From Atriophallophorus winterbourni (Eukaryota > Platyhelminthes > Trematoda > Plagiorchiida > Microphallidae): a DNA stretch of 64,000 nt. The position numbers were made by a program, and so were the translations under genes. The stretch covers positions 49,720-113,719 of the forward strand of contig JACCGJ010001833.1 of assembly GCA_013407085.1 (NCBI GenBank), read 5' to 3'. Below the pieces are notes generated by a model. It ran no database searches, was not told the DNA's origin, and worked only from the letters and a program-made list of their open reading frames with translations. The stretch's first letter is position 1. Every line of letters begins with the position of its first letter. Positions 36,590-45,468 of the stretch are shown here, in pieces.

Positions 36590-37735
36590 TTAGTGATGAG
36601 GCCAAACCATCACAAACAAGCCAGCATTTACATCAGTCATTTACCTTCTTAGTTCTAATAACCGTCAGCGAGCGCTTTTCATTAGCATTAGAACGCGAAC
36701 AATATTTTTCGAGCAACTGCAAGCCGGCGGACATTTTTCGCCCGAATCTACAAGGACCGCGTTGTACCGTCGACTTATAGAGCGGAACGCAGCATCGCAT
36801 CGATATACTATATGATCAAGCTTAACCAATGATACATCCGGTTGTGTACACGCTTTTAAATCCCGTCTACAATCACATCGCAATCGGAAATACAACTGTT
36901 TTTCACTAGGGTCATATTCCAAGCGTGATGTCCGCGTATGCTGCTCTAGTTCAAGTCCTGCACCCGTCACACCAATGAAAGCGAAAATTATATGTAGAAG
37001 CGATATATAGCAGTTTGACTGCTACTCAACTAGTGAAACAAGACTGGGGCAGCATTTTAGGTAATTTCATACTGTTCCTTTTTGAAACTCAGAGTAATTG
37101 GAATTTCTCTCTAAGAGCTCGGAATACATTCTTTAATCTATATATTTGCAAACAACGTTTGAAGTTGCAGACAATAAAACCCAACGGGCGTCTTTAAACA
37201 ATGGCGGTGGTAAGTCATCTGGACCTATTGCCTTGTTGCGCTCACAAAACTTCCACATGGGATGCACAATTCCGTATTTTCAAAATTGATGGGTGCAAAA
37301 CGTCAATTAAAGGCTCTGCTCATCGCACTGCACCTGTTTGAACACAATTCGTGCGTTTAAAGATCGTTTAGAAAGAAATGAAACTTATCTAGAAATATTT
37401 TTCCTTGGTTCCTTACCCTTCTACCATGCCCGACATTTTGCCGATATGCTTCTATATCAGTGTGCGCAATTCTGCTTTTATGCCCTTGTCTCAAAGACTT
37501 CAATCGGATGTGTTAGTGAAGTATATCTGTATAATAAGTAAACTATTCGTACAAAATTAGCACATTAAATAAATCGAAGTCTTAATTATATTGTTTCTTA
37601 GTTATGTGCGACAGCAACGAAGTTGGTTAGTTTGTTGTAGCATAGACTGCAAAACCGAATACAATAAATCTATTGTGCTATTCTAGATGTTCCGTCTTCG
37701 GGTCAGATTGTCACTTTTAGCTTTCTACTATTTAT
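36590..37735. other. No gene recognised
   Basis: A minus-strand frame of 101 codons (36665-36970) has no recognisable domain. A short plus-strand AFKDRLERN near 37345 resembles the last codons of CR1 ORF2 but stands alone. Confidence 0.35.
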
Positions 37736-37740
37736 GTTCC

Positions 37741-37968
37741 CGCACGGATATGCACTCGTTCAGCACTTCTGTGCTATACAGCTAACATCGTGCTAAATTG
37801 ATTTGCCACCGGCAGTGAGCTGCATCTGGAAACACACTGGCGTTTCGCTGCCAATTTTCTCTCTCCAGATCCGGGCAACCTGATAATATTTTAGCACACG
37901 TGATGTTTATGACTGTGTGCACTTTGTCTAGATCAAGCTTGTGATTTCATTCATACGAAACATACATT
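37741..37968 (+). repeat. SINE-A copy
   Basis: Diverged full-length copy 5' of the PTP4A gene. Tail TTCATACGAAACATACAT. Confidence 0.76.
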
Positions 37969-38151
37969 CTATTTGAATTTTTTCTCATTTTTGTCAGCTG
38001 GATTCCCACATTCAATCGAACCTTGCAGAAACAAGCCAGGACATTTGCAGGGCACAATTTTGGCCAATCGATTAGGCTGTATGCAGCAAGTCACAATCCT
38101 CCTTTACAAGCAATAATTCCTATCGATTTTCAATTTATTTGATCTCCTGAC

Positions 38152-38172
38152 AGCACTGGATTAGCACTTGAT
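38152..38172 (+). other. Candidate 5' leader exon end of the PTP4A gene
   Basis: A consensus donor (gtaagt at 38173-38178) and the acceptor ending at 38251 (pyrimidine-rich stretch then tatag) delimit a 79-nt intron, similar in size to the other short introns of this gene (75 and 77 nt). Splicing puts ACT-TGA-TCG directly before the ATG at 38254, so the reading frame closes upstream. The true 5' boundary of the leader is not visible; an acceptor-like gacag precedes it at about 38151. The acceptor at 38251 could alternatively receive a spliced leader, as is common in flatworms. Confidence 0.5.
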
Positions 38173-38253
38173 GTAAGTGTTTTTACGTACTGGCACCCCA
38201 TCGCCCCGTGTGGTTTCCTGATGTTGAATGTACTCTGTTTTCTGGTTATAGCG

Positions 38254-38475
38254 ATGTCTTTAGCAACTCCCAGGCCGTCGACGGTTTCTGACTCAGTCGG
38301 ACCCTCGCTTGTAGGCGCGATCATTCGAACTCATCCGAACAACAACAACAACACCATCAAACCAAGATTATCACGCCAGCTTCAACAACCACACGTCACC
38401 TTGGTCGAATACAAGTCTGCTCGTTTTTTAATCACGGATCAACCGAATAATGCCAACATGCAAAACTTCATTATG
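38254..38475 (+). CDS. PTP4A: PTP4A coding exon 1 (N-terminal extension and first beta strand)
   Basis: Encodes residues 1-74. The first about 45 residues are low complexity (Ser/Pro, five Asn in a row) and have no counterpart in vertebrate PRLs. The end (VEYKSARFLITDQPNNANM) aligns with the PRL N terminus. The donor follows at 38476 in phase 0. Confidence 0.88.
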
Positions 38476-41400
38476 GTAACTTGGTTTGTTATTCTTATGC
38501 GGATCTATTGCTCACGTCAGTTTGTCGTATTATTCACTCGTTAATTTCAGGCTTGTCACTTACATCGGGTCCGTTTGCTAGTTCGAGTTTGCGAACCGAG
38601 CTACGACGAGAACGCGTTGGAACAAGCTGGAATTCGAGTCGTTGTAAGTTACTTCGATACTATTCTCTCCGAGCATTAAACTCTCAGCGTTTTGCCCCAA
38701 CTAACACTCATAAAGCGAGTACAGTTGCTTGAGAGCAGGTATAACAGTGCAAAATTGATTTGCCACCATTAGTGAGTTGCGTGCGGAAACACGCTGGATT
38801 CTCATTTCCACTTTCCTTTACATTTGTCTATGCATGGACAACCTGACAGTATTCTAGTGCACGTGGGGTTTATAACTGTGTGGCACTTTGTCTGGATCAG
38901 TCTTGTGATTTCATGTTTACGTACATGCACGCTTCGACATGCTTAAGATAATGCATTATGCATAGATAGTACGATATTGTTATCATCTATCCAGAGTGTC
39001 TTTCATTTGTCTTTTTATCATCAGCGACAACTGACAACGACTGAATGATGACGGCGAAATTATGCTCACAAGCTACGTGAGCCACCATGATATCAGATCT
39101 CGGGTACACCACCTCACTACCATTTCCTGTTCTTTTTCCTCCACAATTCTGTCTAGACCTGGGCAACCTGACAGTATCTTAGCCCACGTGCAGTCTCTGA
39201 CTTTGCCTTGATCAGACTTGTGCTTTCATACCATACCATACACTACCTCGGAAGACACTCCGTGGATTTTAGTAATGTTCTGTTCTATTCTCTTCTATTT
39301 ATGACATGTGAGGGTTTGTGTATTCGGATTCTGCGCAAATCAGAGGACTACGGTCGACATTTATTCTATCAGAATGTACACTGCGATAGAATACCATCAC
39401 ACTCGCTGTACTGTTAATACACAACCTCTTTTTTCGCTGGCCATCCTCTAACGACAACAAAGTGATTCGACCCGTATCAAAAATGTTTAATCAAACTGTA
39501 GATAAAGTATAAATGCTCAAACATAAAAGACGCGTTAAGCGATATTAGATGGCCAATGCCATTCTCTCATACTCAGGTTTCTGTGGGTTGCGTTGAACTG
39601 CCAAACCGTTTTCTATTATTAAATCGAAATGGCTGAATGAGCTTTCTTGTTCACTAGGCTAGTCAGAAATGCCCTCTCGTTACTAATTAGATGAACTGCT
39701 ATATATATATATGTGTGTGTGTGTATGTATGTATGTATGTATGTATGTATGTATGTATGTATGTATGTATGTATGTATGTGTGTGTATGTATGTATGTAT
39801 GAAAGCACAAGCCTGATCCTGACAAAGTGCCGCACTCCATGTTGGCTAAGATACTGTCATGCTGTCAAGGATTAAATATTTATGAGGAATAAAAATAGAA
39901 TAGAAACGACAGGAAAGCTCCAGCGAGTTTTCGCATGCAGCTCACTACCGTTGGCAAATCAATTTAACACGGTTTTAGCTGCGCACTACTCAAATACTGC
40001 ACTATTGCTATACCTAACCAATAATGACCCTGTTACCAGTCGCACAATGTAGTTTAACTACATAGGGAGTTAAGCCACACATGAAGCGGGGTATTGAAAA
40101 GAAAAACTTTCAAGATTTCCAGAATCATTCTGGAATTCCCCCGGTTAAATGCTTGTAATCTTCGGTATATAGGTTTCAGTTTGAAACAAAAGATTTATCC
40201 CACTTCAATTAGGGCAGTACCGTTGTACAGCCTCGAGTCTGCAACGATTCGGGCGGAAAATGTGTGGTATAGGGTTGCTCACCTTAGATTGCACTGCGTT
40301 TGAGCACACTGAAACCCTAGCAGATACTAAGTGATGGTGATCAGCTTTTGACACGAAAAAATATACGAGGTGTGGAACCATTGGTGTCTCAAGGTAATCT
40401 CAGGTGTCCGATATGCTGACCAAACATCGAACCCTACCGTTCAGACGCGATGTAACAAAATCGCTTCGCTCTCCGTTTACATCCAACTGTGGAGACTGAA
40501 ATAGTTTGGCCACGGCCTCTGAAACACAAACGCAGGGTTGACGAGCTTGCTTCAAACCTTAAACCGGTTGGTAATTTGTGACGACTTGAAGACGGATAAT
40601 TCGCTCGTGTAGCCAGACACAATATAAAATGGGTAAGTCTACCTGTATAACCAGCGTTGTCCGATCTCCCTTGCCTGCGAAGGAAAACGCGGCTATTTGG
40701 CTCAGCAAATTGTCAACAATGGCAGTGAACTGAAGGACTCAATCGTTCTTGTTGTCACTTCAGAGTAAGTGTATCAGCCTTGACAGTTGTATATGTGTCA
40801 AGATACTGCCACGTCGTCCAGTTGTACATTGAAAATAGTGAATAACACTTGAGGTAATGTGGCTGTAGTGGGTTCACATTTACAACCAAATGTCCAACGT
40901 TTTCGCCGCAATGTTTTCGTAATTTCAGCGTTGCATATTTTTCCACGATGCGCTAGGCAATACATTAATCTTGAGTAAGCTTGTAGTGTATTGTGTTGGA
41001 AAAAGTTTCTAAAACATTTGTTTCGCTTCTCAGAACATGGAGTTTGCCGATGGCGCACCGCCTCCCGATTATGTGCTGGATGCTTGGTTTCGCTTGATCA
41101 ATGAACAGTGGCAAAGTAACCCAGCCGACTGCGTTGCTGTCCATTGCAAAGCTGGTCTCGGACGGTAAGGTGCCCCTTTGCTTTTTGTTGTAAATGACCC
41201 CTGACTGCTCTCTATATATATATCGAGACCATATTTGATTTGTTTATTTGCTCATGTTGGTTCACGTAGAAGGGTAAGCTTTCGGTGGTTATACTCAGGT
41301 CGCCCATGCCTAGACAACAACAGAATAACTAAGGTTTTCGACCAAAGCCTTTGGCTAAAAAGCCTGACCCACAAGGCAGCGGACTGGATTGAGGCTGATC

Positions 41401-43321
41401 GCCGGACCTCTATCCATTGATCTGTCTGGTATCAGTGGCTATGATGCTACTCGGAGGACTATAGGAACCATCACACTAGGTCAAGGTCCGGCCTCAGCGC
41501 GATGGCGACGGCGACACCATTCAGTTCACCCATCTAACATGGCACACCCATGAAACCACAAACCTTCCTTCAAGAAAAGTGCCGCAGTCATAGACTGCAC
41601 GTGGGCTCAGGTTTCTCAAAAGGAAAAGGAATTTCGATGCAGCTCATTACCGGTGGAAAATCAACATAGCATGGGCTGCTGCAATATCACTGCTTATTTC
41701 ATCGGATAATAAATTAATGTTATCCTGGGTGAGGCACCGTGTTCTAAGTATGGACAGCCTGATGCTACGGGACCTAATCGACCGTTCCCGTCTCCGCTGG
41801 CTAGGGCATGTCTTGAGAATGAAGCCTGAGCGCCTACCCTTCCGCGCGCTGCGTGTGTCGGTTGGCCCAGGCTGGCGGCGGTGTTCAGGTGGACAACCGC
41901 TGACCTGGAAGAAGGCCTTAAAACGCTTGACGTCGGGTTTAGCTCGGGTCGGACGAACGCGGCTTCCTGGGTGGGGTCCAAGGGATAGTGAGTGTCTGTG
42001 GCTTGACACGCTGTCGACGATGGCTGAGAACCGGCAACAGTGGAGAGAGTGCATTCTATTTTGTGTTCCCCCCTCAAATTTGTGAAAAAAATCAAAAAAA
42101 TCGACATGTGGAACAATGGACAAAAATTCCCCCTCATATTGTATCTTTTTTTCTTTCTTTTTCTCGTGTATTGCCGGGTGGCACTTTTTCATTTTTAAAG
42201 GATTGTGTATATATATATCCTGGGTGTTCCGAAACTAACGCAACCCTCTTCAGTTTTCCCTGGCTTGTTATTTCATGCGTATATTGTTTCAGCGTGTCGT
42301 TATTTCGCATTCGTGGAATATTTGCAAACATGCACCCACACCTTCCCATTCATACCTAAAAATTGTAATTTAGAATCCATCCTTATCTCAAAGAAATCTG
42401 AGTGCAATCAGTTAGAACAGTTTTTGGGTAACGTTTCACTTCTGACACAGAAGCTTCGTCAGACCAAGGGTGATAGTAAGGACCTTACCGCTAAACAGCC
42501 TATATAGTACGCCTACAGTGTGTCACATCTCGTGGGAATGACCAGGATCAGTGGTCGATTTTCCTCTTAGTGTGTATCCACGTTAATCTGATACAAGTGA
42601 ACACGGTCAAGGTCAGTTGACACAGCGGCCCACATACGTAAAAGTACATAACTAACAGGGCTAAGGTTAGGCTATTTTTGAAGATAAACCGAAATCTAAT
42701 TAACTAGTAGGTAGAAGGTGAATAAAAACTATTTACTTTTGCATCAGTGCCGAGCGCCAGATTGTGGAGATTTCTGCCCCATCCACCTTATTGACCGCCT
42801 TGGCAATTTCGACCGCCTCCGCATGTAGGCGTTCGCTATACGGTTTAATACCACGGATTAATATTGCCACATTGTCTAGATTGACGCTGTGGCCCGAATC
42901 TAAAGCGTGCTACGCCAAGGCGGAATCACGAATTGATATTCCATCGCATCCCTGGGCTGTCTCCGGACACCCTTCCGGTGTTCTTCGATTCTAGTGTGAA
43001 TTTCCCGAACAGTCCTTACTGTTGATTCCAATCGATTGCATCCTCATTTCGTTTCAGCGCTCCCGCTTTGGTAGCTGTTGCTTTGGTTGAACTGGGGTTG
43101 CCGTACGACGCGGCAATCGATATGATTCGCAGGTATGTTTGATAGCGTCCTCACATTTCAAAGTTTTCATCCATGTCGCGTAATCCGTTTCTTTCTGTGT
43201 TTACTCCAGTCGACGCCCCGGAGCGCTGAACGCCCGCCAGATTCAATTTTTGAAACAGTTCCGACCTCGAAGAAGACTTCGACCTAAAGGCTCTAATGCC
43301 GACAAGTGTTCAATCCTGTGA
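38254..43321 (+). CDS. PTP4A: PRL/PTP4A-type prenylated protein tyrosine phosphatase, 5 coding exons, 210 aa
   Basis: Join of 38254-38475, 38551-38643, 41034-41164, 43058-43132 and 43210-43321. Every junction is GT-AG, phases agree, and the total is 633 nt. The protein matches the PRL phosphatase family along its core: the VRVCEPSYD block (Cys88), FADGAPP with the candidate general acid Asp111, and the P-loop HCKAGLGRAP with nucleophile Cys143 and Arg149. The Ala after the Arg is typical of PRLs. Spacings Cys88-Cys143 (55) and Asp111-Cys143 (32) equal those I recall for human PTP4A1 (C49/C104, D72/C104). The C terminus has a basic run (RPRRRLRPK) and a CaaX box, C-S-I-L, so membrane attachment by prenylation is expected. 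The start is fixed by an in-frame TGA two codons upstream in the spliced 5' leader. Odd points: about 45 extra N-terminal residues with an Asn run, and the usual Trp-Pro before the acid loop is replaced by Met-Glu. The two large introns contain SINE-A, RTE and Penelope debris. Confidence 0.92.
38551..38643 (+). CDS. PTP4A: PTP4A coding exon 2 (redox Cys block)
   Basis: Encodes residues 75-105 between an acceptor (ttaatttcag) and a gtaagt donor, both phase 0. It contains VRVCEPSYDENALEQAGI. The Cys corresponds to the backdoor Cys of PRLs that can form a disulfide with the catalytic Cys. Confidence 0.92.
38742..38930 (+). repeat. SINE-A copy in PTP4A intron
   Basis: Head-truncated copy about 100 nt after coding exon 2, same orientation as the gene. 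Confidence 0.76.
39105..39243 (+). repeat. SINE-A copy in PTP4A intron, 5'-truncated
   Basis: Starts inside the TCACTACCATTTCC part. The tail is CATACCATACCATACAC, with five-base units. Confidence 0.78.
39702..40013 (-). repeat. SINE-A copy with expanded microsatellite tail
   Basis: The element (about 39800-40013) is preceded by about 95 nt of TG and TATG repeats, continuous with its own ATAC tail read on the other strand. Confidence 0.82.
40090..40620 (+). mobile_element. RTE-like LINE relic in PTP4A intron
   Basis: The plus strand gives IRAVPLYSLESATIRAENV (RTE form LYGCETWxxRAEDV), then EVWNHWCLKVI and LWRLK-FGHGL (RRLRWFGHVLR). Several stops. Only the RTE C-terminal domain is present. 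Confidence 0.6.
41034..41164 (+). CDS. PTP4A: PTP4A coding exon 3 (acid loop and P-loop)
   Basis: Encodes residues 106-149, with the acid loop EFADGAPP and the catalytic HCKAGLGR. The acceptor is a pyrimidine-rich ttcgcttctcag and the donor is gtaagg in phase 2, inside the codon for the P-loop Arg. Confidence 0.93.
41220..41545 (+). other. Unassigned sequence in PTP4A intron
   Basis: One plus-strand frame of 61 codons (41235-41420) has no recognisable domain. It may be LINE 5' sequence because an RTE C terminus follows, but this is not shown. Confidence 0.3.
41551..41690 (-). repeat. SINE-A copy in PTP4A intron, internally shortened
   Basis: Recognisable by AAGTGCCGCAGTCATAGACT and CAGCTCATTACCGGTGG. 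The middle third is deleted. Confidence 0.7.
41700..42090 (+). mobile_element. RTE-like LINE fragment, C-terminal domain
   Basis: An open plus-strand frame reads LIDRSRLRWLGHVLRMKPER, LPFRALRV, GGQPLTWKKALKRLTSG and ECLWLDTLSTMAENRQQWRE. This is the typical RTE C-terminal tail. It ends at TGA 42085 and an A-rich stretch. It is well preserved compared with other RTE pieces here. Confidence 0.75.
42740..42995 (-). mobile_element. Penelope-like fragment (end of GIY-YIG domain) in PTP4A intron
   Basis: The minus strand reads IEEHRKGVRRQPRDAMEYQF, then after a frameshift DSALA-stop-HALDSGHSVNLDN, SERLHAEAVEIAKAVNKVDG and EISTIWRSAL. This matches the C-terminal part of Penelope GIY-YIG domains (ALxxGHxID...R-x4-EAxEI...N-x2-DG). 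It is a different subfamily from the copy at 20.6 kb. Confidence 0.72.
43058..43132 (+). CDS. PTP4A: PTP4A coding exon 4
   Basis: Completes the P-loop Arg codon and encodes APALVAVALVELGLPYDAA and following residues (150-173). This is the helix after the P-loop, very similar to PRLs. It is flanked by gtttcag and gtatgt. Confidence 0.93.
43210..43321 (+). CDS. PTP4A: PTP4A coding exon 5 (polybasic tail and CaaX)
   Basis: Encodes residues 174-210 after the acceptor ttactccag: RRPGALNARQIQFLKQF, a polybasic stretch, and a terminal CSIL before TGA. Leu at the last CaaX position usually favours geranylgeranylation, whereas vertebrate PRLs end in Gln or Met. Confidence 0.93.
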
Positions 43322-43378
43322 ATCTTGTCCCCGACCCCTCGCGCGCACACCTGAACAATCCCATTTTTCTCTTCACTT

Positions 43379-43389
43379 ATTAAATTAAA
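43379..43389 (+). promoter_or_regulatory. Candidate polyadenylation signals for PTP4A
   Basis: Two overlapping ATTAAA hexamers lie 58-68 nt after the stop codon. ATTAAA is the commonest variant of the AATAAA signal. No transcript evidence was available. Confidence 0.5.
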
Positions 43390-44525
43390 CGTTGACTTGC
43401 TGGCATGGTTGTTTATCAGTGTGGACGCCTATATCATATTGGTTTTTGCGTGGCACGTATGTCTCTTTGCCGTTACCAAATATAATTACAAACTGTTTAT
43501 CATTTGGTGTTTTGCTTGTTACGATTTGAATTGTTCTTGTTTTCGGAACTGACAGTTCAAGTTTTCAGCAAGGTAAGGGGCCGTATGCGTAATGGAAAAG
43601 AGAACATTGGAACCTTGAGGGAAAGACGACGAAATAGGTTGATAATGACATTTGTTGTCGTTTGTTCAACGGATACAAGCTAATACCTGCATGTCAGTTC
43701 AAAATTGACACTCACGAGCATTGATAGGCTGTTTGACATGGATGAATGTTTAGCGTGAAGTCAAAATTTCGATTAACTCTACGGTGTAACGTGCCGTTCC
43801 GGAGTTTAGCGTGATCGGTGGCAATTTGCATAATCATTTGCATTTTTCGATCATTGCAAATGGTGTTCGCATGTTTTCTGCCGGACCAATCCATTTCACA
43901 TCCGGTGACCTTGACCTTGATAATATCGGCGAGAAAAAATGTGTAAATGTGAACTTACGAAAAGAGTACATCAATAAATCGCTAATGCAAACTACAGTGC
44001 GAGGATAAACGAAAGGACACGACTACCATCAATCAATTAGATGTAGTGCCTCCGCTGAAAGGTCGATCTTTTTTAACACAGAGAGTGACATCAGCATGGT
44101 TAATTCGTCTCGGACTTTATTGTACATCTTCAAAAGCATTTTTAATCATTCGACTTGCTCACACTCAATACTTACCAACCACTTAAAGATGGATACAAGA
44201 TCACCAGCAAACAAGGTTGTCAGGGTAATCAAACCAAGTCTACGAAACAGGCTACCCAAGTAATACCAGTTTATATTTTGGAGCTTACATCTCTATCTCT
44301 TACCAGTTTAGTTGTTGAACCCTTCCTCTGCGTAGGGCAATTCAGAAATGTCACATCTAGCCACGCTGTTCGGAATTAGTCGGCAAACGAAACGTACTGT
44401 GAAAGTAAGGGCTCGCCATCAATATGTGTAAATAAAATAGTAGTGCCTAGTTCAACTCAAAGCTTTTTGAAATGACGTGGAGTGCACTCGCAAAGAGATA
44501 CGTCAAGGATACTACCCCTTACCAC
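43390..44525. other. Intergenic sequence after PTP4A
   Basis: No gene or named repeat recognised. Short frames on both strands lack domains. Confidence 0.4.
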
Positions 44526-44530
44526 ACGCA

Positions 44531-44735
44531 ATGTATGAAAGCACAAACCTTATCCAGGCAAAGTGCCGCATAGTCAGACTGCACGTGGGCTAGGATACTT
44601 CAAGGCCTAGGCACAGTTGAGAAAGAAAATAGAAATGGCAGTGAGACTCCAGCGTGTTTCAGCATGCAGCTCACTACCGGTGGCCAATCAATTTAGCCGC
44701 AGAGCACAGAAGTACCGCACAATTGCACATCCATG
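44531..44735 (-). repeat. SINE-A copy
   Basis: Full-length, from TATGAAAGCACAAACC to GCACATCCATG. Small deletion around the TCAGGTTGCCC block. Confidence 0.83.
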
Positions 44736-44984
44736 TATAATTTGTAGTATGAGATTCGCGTACAATATATAGACTTGCAATGAAGAGATTTGGGTGCATT
44801 CAGTTAGAGTAGGGGAGAGCGTTACAGTTAATGTCAGGTTGAGTGTCATTGAAGAGACGTCCACAATGCAACAGCCATTAGCACCGGGAACGTGATTTCA
44901 CTTCATACGACATAATTAACCCCTGCACTATATGAGGGCCCGAGGTAGGTAGATCTGTCTCACATATCTCCATTTCAACGTCAA

Positions 44985-45219
44985 TGCACGGATGTGCACT
45001 CGTGCAGTACTTATGTGATGTGCGGCCAACACCTTGCTAAATTGATTCGCCACCGGTAGTGAACCGTAACCTGAAACATGCTGGAGTCTCACTACCATTT
45101 CTATTTTCTTTCTCATATCCGTCAACCTAAACGAATGGACAGTATCTTTGTCCACGTGCAGTCTGACTGTGTGGCACCTTGCCTGGAACAGGCTTGTTCT
45201 TTCATGCCATACCATACCA
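44985..45219 (+). repeat. SINE-A copy, part of a duplicated segment
   Basis: Full-length with a five-base tail (CATGCCATACCATACC). It and the following 205 bp reappear inverted at 53260-52795. Confidence 0.83.
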
Positions 45220-45425
45220 CTTCGACATCAATTAAAATAGAGAAATTAGACAATCATCTTTCACACCATTAACATAAACTAATGTAAACCTGAATTAATT
45301 GATGTGAAGGAAGGGATTGCATTTGTAATGGACGTGCAAGTTTGCGATCCAGGTCTAATTCAGTCCACCTGGGAACGTGTTACATATTACAAAGTGGATC
45401 GCATTGAATATCATCATGGATTGCT
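45220..45425 (+). repeat. Unknown repeat D, copy 1
   Basis: Non-coding. Matches the reverse complement of 52795-53032 over about 200 bp (shared stretches such as AATAGAGAAATTAGAC, TGCATTTGTAATG, CACCTGGGAACGT and CATATTACAAAGTGGAT). Confidence 0.72.
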
Positions 45426-45468
45426 TTACGGGAACAGATTATTCTGGCTAATTGAAGATTTATTGTTG

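Noticed and set aside
36665..36970. Minus-strand frame of 101 codons as a host gene
   Set aside because: No domain, no splice context and adjacent RTE 3' sequence. Insufficient support.
39717..39795. TATG array as a CRISPR or satellite array
   Set aside because: It is a simple four-base microsatellite continuous with a SINE-A tail, without spacers.
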